The notes: generated from the letters alone by a model not told the origin. Shown: positions 16,303 through 25,904, numbered from the stretch's first letter. The stretch: DNA of 64,000 bases from Pseudozobellia thermophila (GCF_900141855.1 NZ_FQYU01000002.1:806001-870000); one strand, 5' to 3'. Numbers and translations are program-made.

Positions 16303-18459
16303 ATGGAAAAACACAACATAGCAACCGACGCCAGCTACGTGGACGACCGTACCCACGTACTCAACCACCGGGATACCTTTGGTATCATGAACCGATCCGG
16401 TGACATCCTTCCCCTAGGAAAGGAAGTCCACGGAATTTATCACAAAGATACCCGCTTTGTCAACCAACTGCGATTAAGGATCAACCAACAGCTTCCGGTA
16501 CTATTGAGTTCGAACATCAAGGAAGCCAACGAAATCCTATCTGTCGATTTGACCAACCCGGGCCATCCCTTGCCCGATGGCCGGCAAATGGAGCAGGGCA
16601 GCATCCATATACACAGAAGCCAGCTGGTGCGCAACGGAAATTTTCACGAAAAGATTGAGCTCAAAAACTACCAGAACGAAACCCTCCCGATCAACTTGTC
16701 CCTCCATTTTGATGGGGATTTCAAGGATATATTCGAGATAAGGGGGACCAGGCGCGACCATCGGGGAAGCGACCGGGGCCACGAACGCATCGACGACCAT
16801 ACCGTGGTGTTCTCGAACCAAGGACTCGATGGGGCCATTCGTAAATGCAAGATCGTCTTCAACCAGCCCTTTTCCGATTTCCAAACCCCGGGAAAGGTAT
16901 GCTTCGACCTCCCCTTGGCCCCCAAGGAGTTGAAATGCATTGAGTACTCGTGCCATTTCACCGTTGATGAAGTCGATCCGTCAAAGGAAAACTATTGGGA
17001 TAGCCGCAGTGCCAATGCGAACGACCTTGGCCGTAGCAACGACTACTTCCCCGACATCCGTACTGCGAACGAACACTTTACGCATTGGATCCATCGTTCC
17101 AAGGCCGACCTGGTTTCCCTGATGGCCGATACCCCTACCGGTAAGTATCCCTACGCAGGGGTGCCCTGGTACAATACCGCCTTCGGTCGCGACGGTATCA
17201 TCACGGCCCTACAGACCCTTTGGGTGGCCCCAAGGTTATCGAAAGACGTCCTCTTGTTTCTTGCCGACCAACAGGCCACCTCGTTGAATGAATCCATCGA
17301 TGCCGAACCGGGGAAAATCCTACACGAAATCCGCGGGGGCGAAATGGCGGCCATGGCCGAACTTCCCTTTAAAAAATACTACGGCACGGTCGATGCCACC
17401 CCGCTCTTCGTCATGCTCGCCGGGGAATACCACAAACGCACCGGGGACCTAAAGACCATAAAGCGCATCTGGAAGCCGATCGAAAAAGCCCTGGACTGGA
17501 TCGATCGCTACGGGGATATCGACCAAGATGGATATGTAGAGTACCAGGCCAAATCGAAAAACGGCCTCACCAATCAAGGGTGGAAGGACAGTCACGATTC
17601 GATCTTTCATGCGAACGGCCAATTGGCAGGGGGAAGTATCGCCCTTTGTGAGGTACAGGGCTATGTATACAGCGCAAAGAGGCACGGCGCCAGGCTCGCC
17701 AAGCTTTTCGGATACGATGAAAAATCGGCCCGATGGGAAGCGGACGCCATTCGTCTCAAGGAACGGTTCAATAGGGATTTTTGGGACGATACGCTCAACT
17801 CCTACGTCCTTGCCCTTGACGGCAACAAAGAAGCCTGCAAGGTAAAGTCTTCCAATGCGGGACAGGTCTTGTTTACGGGAATTGCCGACCCAGAGAAGGC
17901 CGACAAACTCGTCAAGACCCTTTTGCAGCCCGATATGTTCTCGGGTTGGGGCCTCCGGACGCTCTCATCCGATGAGATACGATACAACCCCATGTCTTAC
18001 CACAATGGATCGGTCTGGCCCCACGATGTGGCCTTGGTGGCCGATGGCATGGGAAAATACGGGTATCAAGAACAGGCACTGCGACTAATGACCGGACTCT
18101 TCGATGCCTCCCTCTTTACCCCCCTACAACGCATGCCCGAGCTGTTTTGCGGCTTTGGGAAACGCACGGGGGAAGGCCCTACCGCCTATCCGGTGGCCTG
18201 CTCGCCCCAGGCCTGGTCGGTGGCCGCGGTATTCCTCCTCCTCAAATCCATCCTTCAAATCGATATCGACCATGGCAAGAAGGAACTGTGTTTCTTTAAA
18301 CCTATCCTGCCCGAATACCTTAGGCGGATCAGGATCAAAGACATGGAACTAGGCGGAAAAAAAGTGGATATCGAGGTCATCCGCCACGACAAAAACAACA
18401 TGGTGGGCGTCAACTGGAACCTTGACGATCCCAATTGGCGATTAAAAATCATTAAATAA
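16303..18459 (+). CDS. Glycogen-debranching-type amylo-alpha-1,6-glucosidase
   Basis: A 718-residue protein. The N-terminal beta-sandwich (about residues 15-215) matches the GDE_N_bis type (GIMNRSGDILPLGKEVHGIY, then DTRFVNQLRL). The rest is an (alpha/alpha)6 barrel of the MGH1-like/GH63-GH133 clan, with PWYNTAFGRDGIITALQTLW, NQGWKDSHDSIFHANG (Asp and Glu positions of the acid chemistry) and SPQAWSVAAVFLLL. Such proteins are annotated as amylo-alpha-1,6-glucosidase and would trim glycogen-like or related alpha-glucan branches in the cytoplasm. It is co-transcribed with the GT4 gene 20 bases upstream. Composition is that of the core genome. The C-terminus ends normally, and a GC-rich repeat follows about 55 bases later. 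Confidence 0.8.
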   Translation: MEKHNIATDASYVDDRTHVLNHRDTFGIMNRSGDILPLGKEVHGIYHKDTRFVNQLRLRINQQLPVLLSSNIKEANEILSVDLTNPGHPLPDGRQMEQGSIHIHRSQLVRNGNFHEKIELKNYQNETLPINLSLHFDGDFKDIFEIRGTRRDHRGSDRGHERIDDHTVVFSNQGLDGAIRKCKIVFNQPFSDFQTPGKVCFDLPLAPKELKCIEYSCHFTVDEVDPSKENYWDSRSANANDLGRSNDYFPDIRTANEHFTHWIHRSKADLVSLMADTPTGKYPYAGVPWYNTAFGRDGIITALQTLWVAPRLSKDVLLFLADQQATSLNESIDAEPGKILHEIRGGEMAAMAELPFKKYYGTVDATPLFVMLAGEYHKRTGDLKTIKRIWKPIEKALDWIDRYGDIDQDGYVEYQAKSKNGLTNQGWKDSHDSIFHANGQLAGGSIALCEVQGYVYSAKRHGARLAKLFGYDEKSARWEADAIRLKERFNRDFWDDTLNSYVLALDGNKEACKVKSSNAGQVLFTGIADPEKADKLVKTLLQPDMFSGWGLRTLSSDEIRYNPMSYHNGSVWPHDVALVADGMGKYGYQEQALRLMTGLFDASLFTPLQRMPELFCGFGKRTGEGPTAYPVACSPQAWSVAAVFLLLKSILQIDIDHGKKELCFFKPILPEYLRRIRIKDMELGGKKVDIEVIRHDKNNMVGVNWNLDDPNWRLKIIK

Positions 18460-18483
18460 AGCCTTGCCCTATGCCATTCCCAA

Positions 18484-18580
18484 CACGCTAGCGCAAGCGT
18501 TGTACTCGTGCCAAAATTCCCCACTTCGGCAGGCTCAATGCACTGCTTCGAAGGTGGGGCACAGGGCGGGGGATGTTCTA
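18484..18580 (+). repeat. GC-rich repeat, degenerate long form (copy 8)
   Basis: GCTAGCGCAAGCGTTGTACTCGTGCC (a variant of the CGAGCGTCACGCTCG hairpin) is followed by CCCCACTTCGGCAGGCTCAATG, CTTCGAAGGTGGGGCACAGGGCGGGGGATGT and then ACACCAACGAAAGCCCC. It is more diverged than the copies at 2-5 kb. It opens the gap 18460-18870. Confidence 0.75.
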
Positions 18581-18596
18581 CAACACCAACGAAAGC

Positions 18597-18765
18597 CCCT
18601 CTTCTACCCTACATAAAACCTGCCTATCTCAGACAACTTACGCTTTTCTGTAAGAATCGAAGTGCAGGAATTTTTATATTAGTGCTGATTTTGGGCAAGC
18701 TATAGTCTTGTTTATATCCGAACAGAGAGAGATGTAATTGTGCACAGATACGATTGTTGTACTTC
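18597..18765 (+). repeat. AT-rich leader repeat, copy upstream of the Gabija-like pair
   Basis: CCCTCTTCTACCCTACATAAAACC, then ACTTACGCTTTTCTGTAAGAATCG, GTGCAGGAATTTTTATATT, GTCTTGTTTATATCCGAA and ATACGATTGTTGTAC. The same ordered blocks recur at 41401-41530 and in part at 605, 5138 and 40741. It lies about 105 bases before the start of the ATPase gene and may hold its promoter. Confidence 0.65.
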
Positions 18766-18870
18766 ATTCAAAAACAAAAAATAGCATATTCCATTATGTA
18801 GATACATAAGCCTACAAAAAAAGAGCTGCTTTTTGCTATGCTCTAAAGTAGTTTAAAAAGAAATTGAACC

Positions 18871-20664
18871 ATGTACCTATCAAACCTCAAACTATGGAAC
18901 TTTAGAAAATTTGGTACAAATTCTCCAGTTGACTTGGAGAAGCCAAATTTAGATTTGAATTTCACTACGGGAATAAATGTTCTAATTGGCGAAAACGACT
19001 CTGGTAAAAGTGCAATTATCGATTCAATAAAACTAACCCTAAAAACTCACAGTTACGAATGGTTCAGGTTAGATTGGGATGATTTTTATGATGGTTCAGA
19101 TAGATTACGAATTGAATTAAGGTTTGATAATCTTTCAGATGAAGAAGCAAAGAATTTTACAGAATGGTTGGGATGGATTGGTAAAGGAGATGAAGCAAAG
19201 CCATTTTTACGGTTGATTTATGATGCTTCAAGAAATCTAGATGATAAATACATCTATCCGTCTGAAGTTAGAGCTGGAGTTGATGAATCTGGGTATCAGC
19301 TAACAGCGGAAGCAAGAGAGTATTTAAAAACGACCTATCTCAAACCCTTACGAGATGCTAAATCAGAATTAATTCCTCGTAAGAATTCAAGATTAACACA
19401 AATCCTTCAAGGTCATGATGCTTTTAAGGGCAAGGGTGAAGACCATAGATTGGTAAGCTTATTTAGAGATTTTAATGAAGAGGTGAAAAATTATTTTATT
19501 GGAAAGAATAAGGAAGGTGAAGACCTCGAAGGTGAAGATTTAAAAGGTTGTGAATTAAAGAAAGAAATAGATAGGTTTATTGAGGCATTTTATGAAGCGA
19601 ATAAAGAATCCAATTTTGGCGTCCTCGGTAATAATCTTAAAAACATCTTAGAGAAACTCGAGCTATCTATTAAGGATGAACTAAACCCTGGTTTAGGAAC
19701 TCTAAATAGATTGTTTATGGCTTCAGAATTGCTTCATCTTCAAAAGAAAAATTGGAGTGGTTTAAGATTAGGGTTAATTGAAGAACTAGAAGCTCACCTC
19801 CACCCCCAAGCCCAAATGCAAATCATTGAAGCATTGCAAAACGAAGAAAACATTCAATTAATATTAACTACGCATAGTCCTAATTTGGCATCAAAACTAA
19901 AACTTGAAAATTTAATTATTTGTAATGACAATAATGCTTTCCCAATGGGAGCGGCCTACACAAAATTAGAGTCTGACAACTATAAGTTTCTCGAAAAATT
20001 TCTTGATACAACAAAAGCGAACCTGTTTTTTGCTAAAGGAGTTATTCTGGTAGAAGGTTGGGCTGAAGAAATATTAATTCCCAGCATAGCAAAGGCTATA
20101 GGGATAAATCTTACTGAAAAAGGAATTTCAATAGTAAATATTGGAAACACGGGGTTCGACCATTACTCGAAGATATATCTGAGGAAAGAAGAGCCATATA
20201 TGAAAATTCCGGTAGCGGTAATCACAGATTCGGACATTAGAGATTATGAGAAAGATGGAGATGATTTTGTAAAAAGAGATGATACTACAGTCCAAGTTGA
20301 AACACAAGGAGCTATTGATGCGAACAATGCGAAATCTGAACAATCGATAAAATATTATACTGCAAAAAACTGGACTCTGGAGTATTCTTTGTTTAAATCG
20401 ACTAGCCTAACATCTATTCTGCAAAGCGTGTGCAAGACAATTCATTCAGGAACGGATTGGGATACCGATTTTGAAAAAGCTCTTGCTACAAAATTGATTA
20501 ATAAAGTATTGAAAAAGACGGAAATTGCATATCAAATAGCCAATAAATTAGACGAAGATTTAAGTAAACCGGCAGAAGATAGAACCATAAACATTGACTC
20601 AGAAGATGAAAAAGACAGCATTTTTTATCTAATCCAAGCCATAAGATATGCCGCAAGAAATTAA
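18871..20664 (+). CDS. gajA: GajA-like OLD-family ATPase/TOPRIM nuclease
   Basis: A 597-residue protein. The N-terminal ABC-type ATPase has the Walker A motif GENDSGKSAIIDSI (about 46-59), Walker B LIEELEAHLHPQAQ and H-loop LILTTHSPNLAS. The C-terminal TOPRIM domain shows VILVEGWAEEILIPSIAKAI (the catalytic Glu) and AVITDSDIRDYEKD (DxD). This is the layout of OLD nucleases and of GajA, the sequence-specific nicking endonuclease of the Gabija anti-phage system, whose activity is inhibited by nucleotides and released when phage replication depletes them. The stop overlaps the start of a UvrD-type helicase gene by 17 bases, as expected for GajA-GajB. AT-rich composition and flanking repeats indicate a horizontally acquired module. 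Motifs are all intact. Confidence 0.75.
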   Translation: MYLSNLKLWNFRKFGTNSPVDLEKPNLDLNFTTGINVLIGENDSGKSAIIDSIKLTLKTHSYEWFRLDWDDFYDGSDRLRIELRFDNLSDEEAKNFTEWLGWIGKGDEAKPFLRLIYDASRNLDDKYIYPSEVRAGVDESGYQLTAEAREYLKTTYLKPLRDAKSELIPRKNSRLTQILQGHDAFKGKGEDHRLVSLFRDFNEEVKNYFIGKNKEGEDLEGEDLKGCELKKEIDRFIEAFYEANKESNFGVLGNNLKNILEKLELSIKDELNPGLGTLNRLFMASELLHLQKKNWSGLRLGLIEELEAHLHPQAQMQIIEALQNEENIQLILTTHSPNLASKLKLENLIICNDNNAFPMGAAYTKLESDNYKFLEKFLDTTKANLFFAKGVILVEGWAEEILIPSIAKAIGINLTEKGISIVNIGNTGFDHYSKIYLRKEEPYMKIPVAVITDSDIRDYEKDGDDFVKRDDTTVQVETQGAIDANNAKSEQSIKYYTAKNWTLEYSLFKSTSLTSILQSVCKTIHSGTDWDTDFEKALATKLINKVLKKTEIAYQIANKLDEDLSKPAEDRTINIDSEDEKDSIFYLIQAIRYAARN

Positions 20665-22699
20665 TATAACTAAAGCGGATATTGAATACGCAGAAAAAGT
20701 TCTTTTACCTGAAGGAAAAGAGTTTGACGAAGAAAGAAGATTGTTTATCCGTAACTTAGAAACCCTTGACCTACAAGCTGTACCTGGAAGTGGAAAAACA
20801 ACCGCTCTTCTAGCAAAACTGCTTATCTTGGAAAGGTATATGCCATTAAAAAGTGGGCGTGGTGTATTGGTTATTTCTCATACTAATGCGGCCGTAGATG
20901 AGATAAAGGAGCGAATAGGTAAACATTGCCCTAAACTTTTCGCATACCCGAATTTTGTTGGAACCATTCAAAGTTTCGTTGACACATTTCTAGCAATTCC
21001 CTTCTATACAAACAAATTCAAGAAAAAACCTTCAAGAATAGATTCTGAAATCTACGATGAGAGATTATCCCAAATTCTTTCTAATCCATGGCATTGTAAA
21101 TTTGGTCTTTCAAACAATATTTTAAAAAAAATTTTTTATCTCAAGAATGTAAATGAATCCATTTTCTACAAGTATCGATTTGACATAAGTGAAGACGAGA
21201 TTATTTTAATTAAAGCCTTGAATGGTGAAAAGCTAGAGATTAAAAAACCAAGAAGGGGGCGTAATTATCAAGATTATTCTATAGAAGAGAAATTAAGCTT
21301 GTATAATTGGTTTAAAAACCTGAAAATCCACCTGTTAAAGAATAAAGAAGTATTGCATTATGATGATGCATATTTTCTGGCCAATTTATCTTTTAAAAAT
21401 AACCCCGCTGTCATTACCCTATTACAGAAGCGATTCAAATTCGTTTTTGTAGATGAAATGCAAGACATGGATATCCACCAACATGATTTAATTGAAGCTG
21501 TTTTTCATCCTGACGAATCCACTCAATCAATAATTCAAAGAATTGGTGATAAAAACCAAGCTATTTACAATGGAGGATCAGTACATCTTGAAAATATCTG
21601 GTCTATTCGAGAAAACATGATGTACATCAATGGAAGTCACAGGCTAAGTCCTAGAATTGCCGAGTTAGTGCAAAATCTTGCACTAACACCAAATCCAGTA
21701 GAAGGAAGAAACCTTAATCCTGATGGATCTGCTATTGACATTAAACCTATAATCTTTGTTTACAACGATAATACAATAGAACAAGTTATTCCTTCATTTG
21801 CTGAGCAAATAAAAGAATTACAAGTTTCTGGATTAATACCCGAGAACCCAACTAATAAGTTTATGGCAGTTGCTTGGGTAAAAGAGAATGATGATTCCAA
21901 CAAAATAGCCCTACGCGATTACTGGCCTCATTTTGCAAAAGCCAGTTCTGGCCAACAAATAGATTTCAAAGTCCTTGAAGACTATATCATGTACTTTGAT
22001 AAAGAGAAAAAAACTTTAGAATCTGTTCGTAAGAACATTTTAAATGCACTTTTAAAGATTCTTCGCTTAGAAAATGTCTCGCATGAAAATGATAGAGTTT
22101 ACACGAAAAGAAAATTAATTAATTTCTTTAAAACTCTTGAAAACAAGGAATATGAAACATTGAAATTAAATCTTTATAAATGGTCTATCGAATGCATAAG
22201 AGGGAAAAGCTTAGAAACTATTACCGCCATTAGAGAGTATATTCCAACTTTTCTTTCTGTGTTTCAAAAAGAGGTTGTTTCTTCAGCAAATTTCATAAAT
22301 GGAGAATCTGAAATCAATGTAGATGCGCATAAAGATGAGCCTAAAGTAAACAAATTCGATTCTGATGGAATAAATATTGAGATTGGAACTATACACTCAG
22401 CAAAAGGACAAACTCACACTGCAACCTTATACCTTGAAACTTTTTACAATAAAGGTTATGGTAACTACGAATCAGAAAGATTACGCAATCAGCTAAAAGG
22501 TAAAAACATTGTTGATACACTTAAGAGCAATGTTGGTGGAAAAGATAAAATTCGTCAGACAACCAAAATGGCTTATGTTGGTTTTTCACGACCAACTCAC
22601 TTGTTATGCATTGCTATTCACAAAGACAGGTTTGATTCGGTTCTATCTGATTTAAATGATGATGATTGGGATATAATTGAAATTGAGACCGTGGATTAA
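20648..22699 (+). CDS. gajB: GajB-like UvrD/Rep superfamily 1 helicase
   Basis: A 683-residue superfamily 1A helicase. Motif I is VPGSGKTTALLAKLL, Ia is ISHTNAAVDEIKERIG, II is FVDEMQDMD, III is IGDKNQAIYNGG, IV is GSHRLSPRIAEL, V is GTIHSAKGQTHTATLYLET and VI is YVGFSRPTHLL. In Gabija, GajB senses single-stranded DNA ends and hydrolyses nucleotides to activate GajA. This protein is longer than the roughly 500-residue GajB of the Bacillus system, with extra sequence between motifs Ia and II (about 100-240) and between IV and V (about 430-590), so it may belong to a divergent Gabija-like subtype. Overlap with the ATPase gene implies coupled translation. AT-rich like its partner. Confidence 0.75.
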   Translation: MPQEINITKADIEYAEKVLLPEGKEFDEERRLFIRNLETLDLQAVPGSGKTTALLAKLLILERYMPLKSGRGVLVISHTNAAVDEIKERIGKHCPKLFAYPNFVGTIQSFVDTFLAIPFYTNKFKKKPSRIDSEIYDERLSQILSNPWHCKFGLSNNILKKIFYLKNVNESIFYKYRFDISEDEIILIKALNGEKLEIKKPRRGRNYQDYSIEEKLSLYNWFKNLKIHLLKNKEVLHYDDAYFLANLSFKNNPAVITLLQKRFKFVFVDEMQDMDIHQHDLIEAVFHPDESTQSIIQRIGDKNQAIYNGGSVHLENIWSIRENMMYINGSHRLSPRIAELVQNLALTPNPVEGRNLNPDGSAIDIKPIIFVYNDNTIEQVIPSFAEQIKELQVSGLIPENPTNKFMAVAWVKENDDSNKIALRDYWPHFAKASSGQQIDFKVLEDYIMYFDKEKKTLESVRKNILNALLKILRLENVSHENDRVYTKRKLINFFKTLENKEYETLKLNLYKWSIECIRGKSLETITAIREYIPTFLSVFQKEVVSSANFINGESEINVDAHKDEPKVNKFDSDGINIEIGTIHSAKGQTHTATLYLETFYNKGYGNYESERLRNQLKGKNIVDTLKSNVGGKDKIRQTTKMAYVGFSRPTHLLCIAIHKDRFDSVLSDLNDDDWDIIEIETVD

Positions 22700-22809
22700 C
22701 ATACACATTGACAGGTCGCATAACACCAACAGGACAAGACAAACTTGCCAAAGAGTATGTTTTTAATATGAACACACAAAAGTACAAAAGAATGTATAGT
22801 TCCCCCCCA

Positions 22810-22880
22810 CCAACACAAACGTCACGCTCGTAACAAAATCCCCACTTCGGCCGGCACTTCGACGGGGGGCTATCCCCCAC
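22810..22880 (+). repeat. GC-rich repeat, decayed (copy 9), closing the Gabija-like module
   Basis: ACAAACGTCACGCTCGTAAC is followed by AATCCCCACTTCGGCCGGCACTTCGACGGGGGGC. The terminal GCCCGAAGGGCGGGGGATGT half has eroded to CTATCCCCCAC. It lies in the gap 22700-23044, which holds no gene. Confidence 0.6.
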
Positions 22881-23044
22881 CTTTAAAAGAAAAAAGCCAT
22901 ATGTAAAATAAGGATGCGGGTACAATCGTTTACTTCCTAACGAAAGCTAATCATCTAAAGCAAAACACCTTATCATCCATTCGATCAAACCTTGCTCGTT
23001 TTTTTAAGTCCAACCCCATAAACCGATACAAAAACCGATATAAC

Positions 23045-24118
23045 ATGAAAAACTTCCTTTTACTACTTGTGATCATGGCATCGTTTACCATCGGCTGTTC
23101 CAGCGACGATGACAACAACAACGACAACGACCCGAGCGGGGAGACCGATAGTACTTTTAGCGCCGAACAGCTTTCAAGTGCGGCCCAATACTCCGAGGAA
23201 AAAGGCGGAAGTGCCGTTTTGGTGATGGTAGACGGGGAGACCATTTTTGAAGACTACCACAATGGCGCCGATGAACATACCGCGCCCCATATCTATAGTG
23301 CCACCAAGCTATACTGGTCGGCCATTGCCGCACTGGCCAAACAGCAAGGCCTTATCGACTACGAGGAAAACGTTTCGAACACCATAACCGAATGGCAGGA
23401 CACCGGTCTGCATCCCGGAAAAAATGAAATCAAGATCAAACACCTGTTGACCCTTTCTTCCGGACTTTCCCAAAATTTTATGACGATATCCGATGAAAGC
23501 GATAGGTACCAATACGCCATTGATGAATTGGACATGGTTAGCGCCCCCGGCGAAAAATTCTCTTACGGACCGAGCAACTATTATATATTCGGGGTTCTTT
23601 TGGAGCGAAAATTACAGGAGAAGGGCATTTCCCAAAACCCATTGGAATACCTTGAATCTGAAATTTTCGATAAAATCGGATTGGAGTATGAGAGCTGGAC
23701 CCATGACGAGGCCGGAAACCCCAATATTCCCAACGGTTGCTACCTGACCCCAAGAAACTGGGTCAAGTTCGGACAGTTTATGATCGACAAGGGCAACTAT
23801 AACGGCACGCAAATCGTCGAATCTTCGCTGTTGGAAGACATGTTCGTCCCAACGGGACCCAACCCGGGACACGGCAATTTTTGCTGGTTGAACACCAAGA
23901 ACGGCTATGGCCTCAACCCCCTTGATTCGGCGCCCGACGGGTCAGAGGGCGGCATCATGTATTACGATGGATATACCGAGATCATTGGCGGCCTGGGGGC
24001 CGGTAAAAACAGGATGTACCTGATACCTTCGCTCAAAACGGTGATTATACGGCAGACGCAGCTTGGGGAAGATACCTTTGAAGACCATGAGTTTCTCGAA
24101 CTCCTGTTGAAGGAGTAA
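23045..24118 (+). CDS. Serine hydrolase, class C beta-lactamase-like lipoprotein
   Basis: A 357-residue lipoprotein: signal peptide with lipobox TIGC (Cys18), then an Asp/Asn-rich spacer (SSDDDNNNDNDPSG) of the kind common after the lipid anchor in Flavobacteria. The catalytic domain has the SxxK motif YSATKLY (Ser85, Lys88), the YxN motif SYGPSNYYIFG, and a C-terminal GGLGAGKNRMYLIP region in the place of KTG. This group includes beta-lactamases, D-alanyl-D-alanine peptidases and esterases. In a marine polysaccharide degrader an esterase or peptidase role is as likely as antibiotic hydrolysis. No partner gene is adjacent; it converges with a Crp/Fnr regulator after 39 bases. Confidence 0.75.
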   Translation: MKNFLLLLVIMASFTIGCSSDDDNNNDNDPSGETDSTFSAEQLSSAAQYSEEKGGSAVLVMVDGETIFEDYHNGADEHTAPHIYSATKLYWSAIAALAKQQGLIDYEENVSNTITEWQDTGLHPGKNEIKIKHLLTLSSGLSQNFMTISDESDRYQYAIDELDMVSAPGEKFSYGPSNYYIFGVLLERKLQEKGISQNPLEYLESEIFDKIGLEYESWTHDEAGNPNIPNGCYLTPRNWVKFGQFMIDKGNYNGTQIVESSLLEDMFVPTGPNPGHGNFCWLNTKNGYGLNPLDSAPDGSEGGIMYYDGYTEIIGGLGAGKNRMYLIPSLKTVIIRQTQLGEDTFEDHEFLELLLKE

Positions 24119-24157
24119 ATGCCCCGGTGCCCCTTGCCACTGCAAGCTACGGCAACC

Positions 24158-24790
24158 CTATAGGCCTATGAGCTGTATTTGGTACCGATGAAGCCTTACC
24201 TTGCCCATGTTCTCGAGCTTTTTAAGCAGCCGTGAGACAACGACACGGGAGGTGTGCAGCTCATAGGCAATTTCTTGGTGGGTACTTTTAATAGCGGTAC
24301 TGCCCGTCACCCGCGACTTGTCCTTCAGGTATTTCAAGAGGCGCTCGTCCATCTTTAAAAATGCGATACTGTCTATGGTTTCGAGCAATTCGTTCAGGCG
24401 GTCGTTGTAACTCCCGAGAATAAAATTGCGCCAGCTCGGGTACTTGGCCATCCACTCTTCCATCTTGCCCACGGGCACCATGATCAATTTAGCCTCGGTT
24501 TCGGCCACGGCCCGTATTTCGCTTCTTTTATGGCTTACGCAGCAACTCAGGGTCATGGCACAGGTTTCACCGTGTTCCAGAAAATAGAGCAGCAACTCGT
24601 CGCCCTTGCCATCTTCGCGCATCACCTTTATGACCCCCGATACCAACAGCGGCATCGATTTGATGAACTCCCCTATCTCGATCAGCTTGAACCCTTCGGG
24701 CACCTCCTTGTAGGTGGCCACTTGGTTGATCTCACGAAGAAGGGCATCTTCGAAAATATGTGCGTAGTTGTCCTTTAAATATTGGTTCAT
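24158..24790 (-). CDS. Crp/Fnr-family transcriptional regulator
   Basis: A 210-residue protein with an N-terminal cyclic-nucleotide-binding-like domain (FKLIEIGEFIKSMPLLVSG, then YFLEHGETCAMTLSC) and a C-terminal winged helix (STHQEIAYELHTSRVVVSRL). Four cysteines or fewer are present, and two adjacent ones (SCCVS) might act in redox sensing, but there is no clear iron-sulfur pattern as in FNR. Genes for an HMA-domain protein, a rhodanese and a persulfide dioxygenase lie directly upstream in the same orientation, so it probably controls a sulfane-sulfur or metal detoxification regulon. A GTAAC-TTTG-GTTAC palindrome upstream of the dioxygenase is a candidate target. The 291-base gap to the HMA gene presumably holds its own promoter. 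Confidence 0.75.
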   Translation of the reverse strand: MNQYLKDNYAHIFEDALLREINQVATYKEVPEGFKLIEIGEFIKSMPLLVSGVIKVMREDGKGDELLLYFLEHGETCAMTLSCCVSHKRSEIRAVAETEAKLIMVPVGKMEEWMAKYPSWRNFILGSYNDRLNELLETIDSIAFLKMDERLLKYLKDKSRVTGSTAIKSTHQEIAYELHTSRVVVSRLLKKLENMGKVRLHRYQIQLIGL

Positions 24791-25081
24791 GGTAAAAATT
24801 CTAATCCCGGGTCGTCTCGGTCCGCCTACCGTCCGTTTCCCTTTCGGTCCAAGGGGCTTTCCCCCGGTCGTTCTCTTTAATGCCTATCGTGCCAAGGCGG
24901 ATGGTCGGTACGGGCCGTGGACGGACAAATCAGGGAATAGGCAAGGCCATAGGCAAAACACAAGGGCCATTTGCCCACATAAGATATAAAATTTGGTCCG
25001 TTTCGGTACCTGTTACCGGGCTAATTTTACGCTTGACCCGCCTGCCTAAGCCCCATGCCCGGCCCCTTGGTCAGTGGCGCC

Positions 25082-25354
25082 TTACGATTTGGCCATTTTT
25101 CCGGTAGCGCAGCTCACCAACGAAACGGCCTTTGCCGCTATCGAATTGGCCTCTTCCACGGAGGGATACCCCAGGGCCTTCAGTCGCTCCTTTACGGCCT
25201 TTACGTCGTTCGCGGCTTCGTGGTCAAAAGACACCGATGCCGATGCCACGTCGACCGAAAGTTCCGAAATACCGTCCAATTGCGAAATCTTGGAGGTGAT
25301 GGTCTTGGCACAACCGCCACATTTTAGGTTTTGCACTATAATAGTCGTTTTCAT
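25082..25354 (-). CDS. Heavy-metal-associated (HMA) domain protein, CopZ-like
   Basis: A 90-residue protein. The first 65 residues form a ferredoxin-like HMA domain with the metal-binding loop LKCGGCAKTI (Cys12 and Cys15) and a C-terminal strand and helix; a short tail with one more cysteine (SLVSCATGK) follows. Such proteins chaperone copper or a related soft metal in the cytoplasm. Its place between a rhodanese gene (53 bases upstream) and a Crp/Fnr regulator suggests that metal or sulfane-sulfur handling is part of the same response. No P-type ATPase is present in the window. Confidence 0.75.
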   Translation of the reverse strand: MKTTIIVQNLKCGGCAKTITSKISQLDGISELSVDVASASVSFDHEAANDVKAVKERLKALGYPSVEEANSIAAKAVSLVSCATGKMAKS

Positions 25355-25407
25355 TAGCTTCGTTTATTGGGTTTTACAAAAGGTAGGGCGTATTGATTCC
25401 GTGTAAA

Positions 25408-25752
25408 TCACGACCATCTGGCGTAGCCGCCCCTTAGGTCGAAAATTTGTTCAAAGCCCATGTCCACCAGTTTTCTGGCCGCCTTTTGGCTCCGCGCCCC
25501 CGAACGGCAATAGATATAGACCGGCTTGGTCTTGTCCAGGGCCTCAAAGGCCTGTTTGAATTTTGTCGGATTGAAAAAATCGATGTTCTTGGCGTTCTTA
25601 ATGTGTCCGCCATGATATTCGTTGGCGGTCCGCACATCGACCAATTGTACAGGTCGCCCCGAGATGGCCTTGGCGTATTCGTTTTTGTCCAAGACCTTGA
25701 TTTTATCGGAAGCCTCACTTTTGCTACCGAACAGTGTACTTAAAAATGACAT
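25408..25752 (-). CDS. Single-domain rhodanese-like sulfurtransferase
   Basis: A 114-residue rhodanese. The active-site loop is YIYCRSGARSQKAA with the persulfide-forming Cys82; the CRSGAR type loop is typical of bacterial thiosulfate or polysulfide sulfurtransferases. VDVRTANEYHGGHI (39-51) is the conserved N-terminal motif. It lacks a predicted signal peptide and should be cytoplasmic. It would pass sulfane sulfur to acceptors such as glutathione-like thiols or the adjacent persulfide dioxygenase. It belongs to a run of minus-strand genes (dioxygenase-rhodanese, this gene, HMA, Crp/Fnr). A strong hairpin between it and the dioxygenase suggests separate transcripts. Confidence 0.8.
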   Translation of the reverse strand: MSFLSTLFGSKSEASDKIKVLDKNEYAKAISGRPVQLVDVRTANEYHGGHIKNAKNIDFFNPTKFKQAFEALDKTKPVYIYCRSGARSQKAARKLVDMGFEQIFDLRGGYARWS

Positions 25753-25774
25753 ATGTTGTTTTTTAAAAAATGGA

Positions 25775-25815
25775 TAAAAAAGGGAAACGGTCGAAAAGAG
25801 CCGTGACCGTTTCCC
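25775..25815 (-). terminator. Rho-independent terminator after the persulfide dioxygenase gene
   Basis: On the minus strand GGGAAACGGTC pairs with GACCGTTTCCC (25782-25792 and 25805-25815; perfect 11-bp arms, 12-base loop) and is followed by TTTTTTATCC. It ends the gene 25905-27320 before the rhodanese gene. Confidence 0.8.
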
Positions 25816-25904
25816 CCTTCAATAATCAACCAAATCAAATAATTGTTTCAACTCTCCTTTTCGGACCCTTGGGCCGCGATCGGATGGTCTTTGCCCTAGC
25901 CCAA

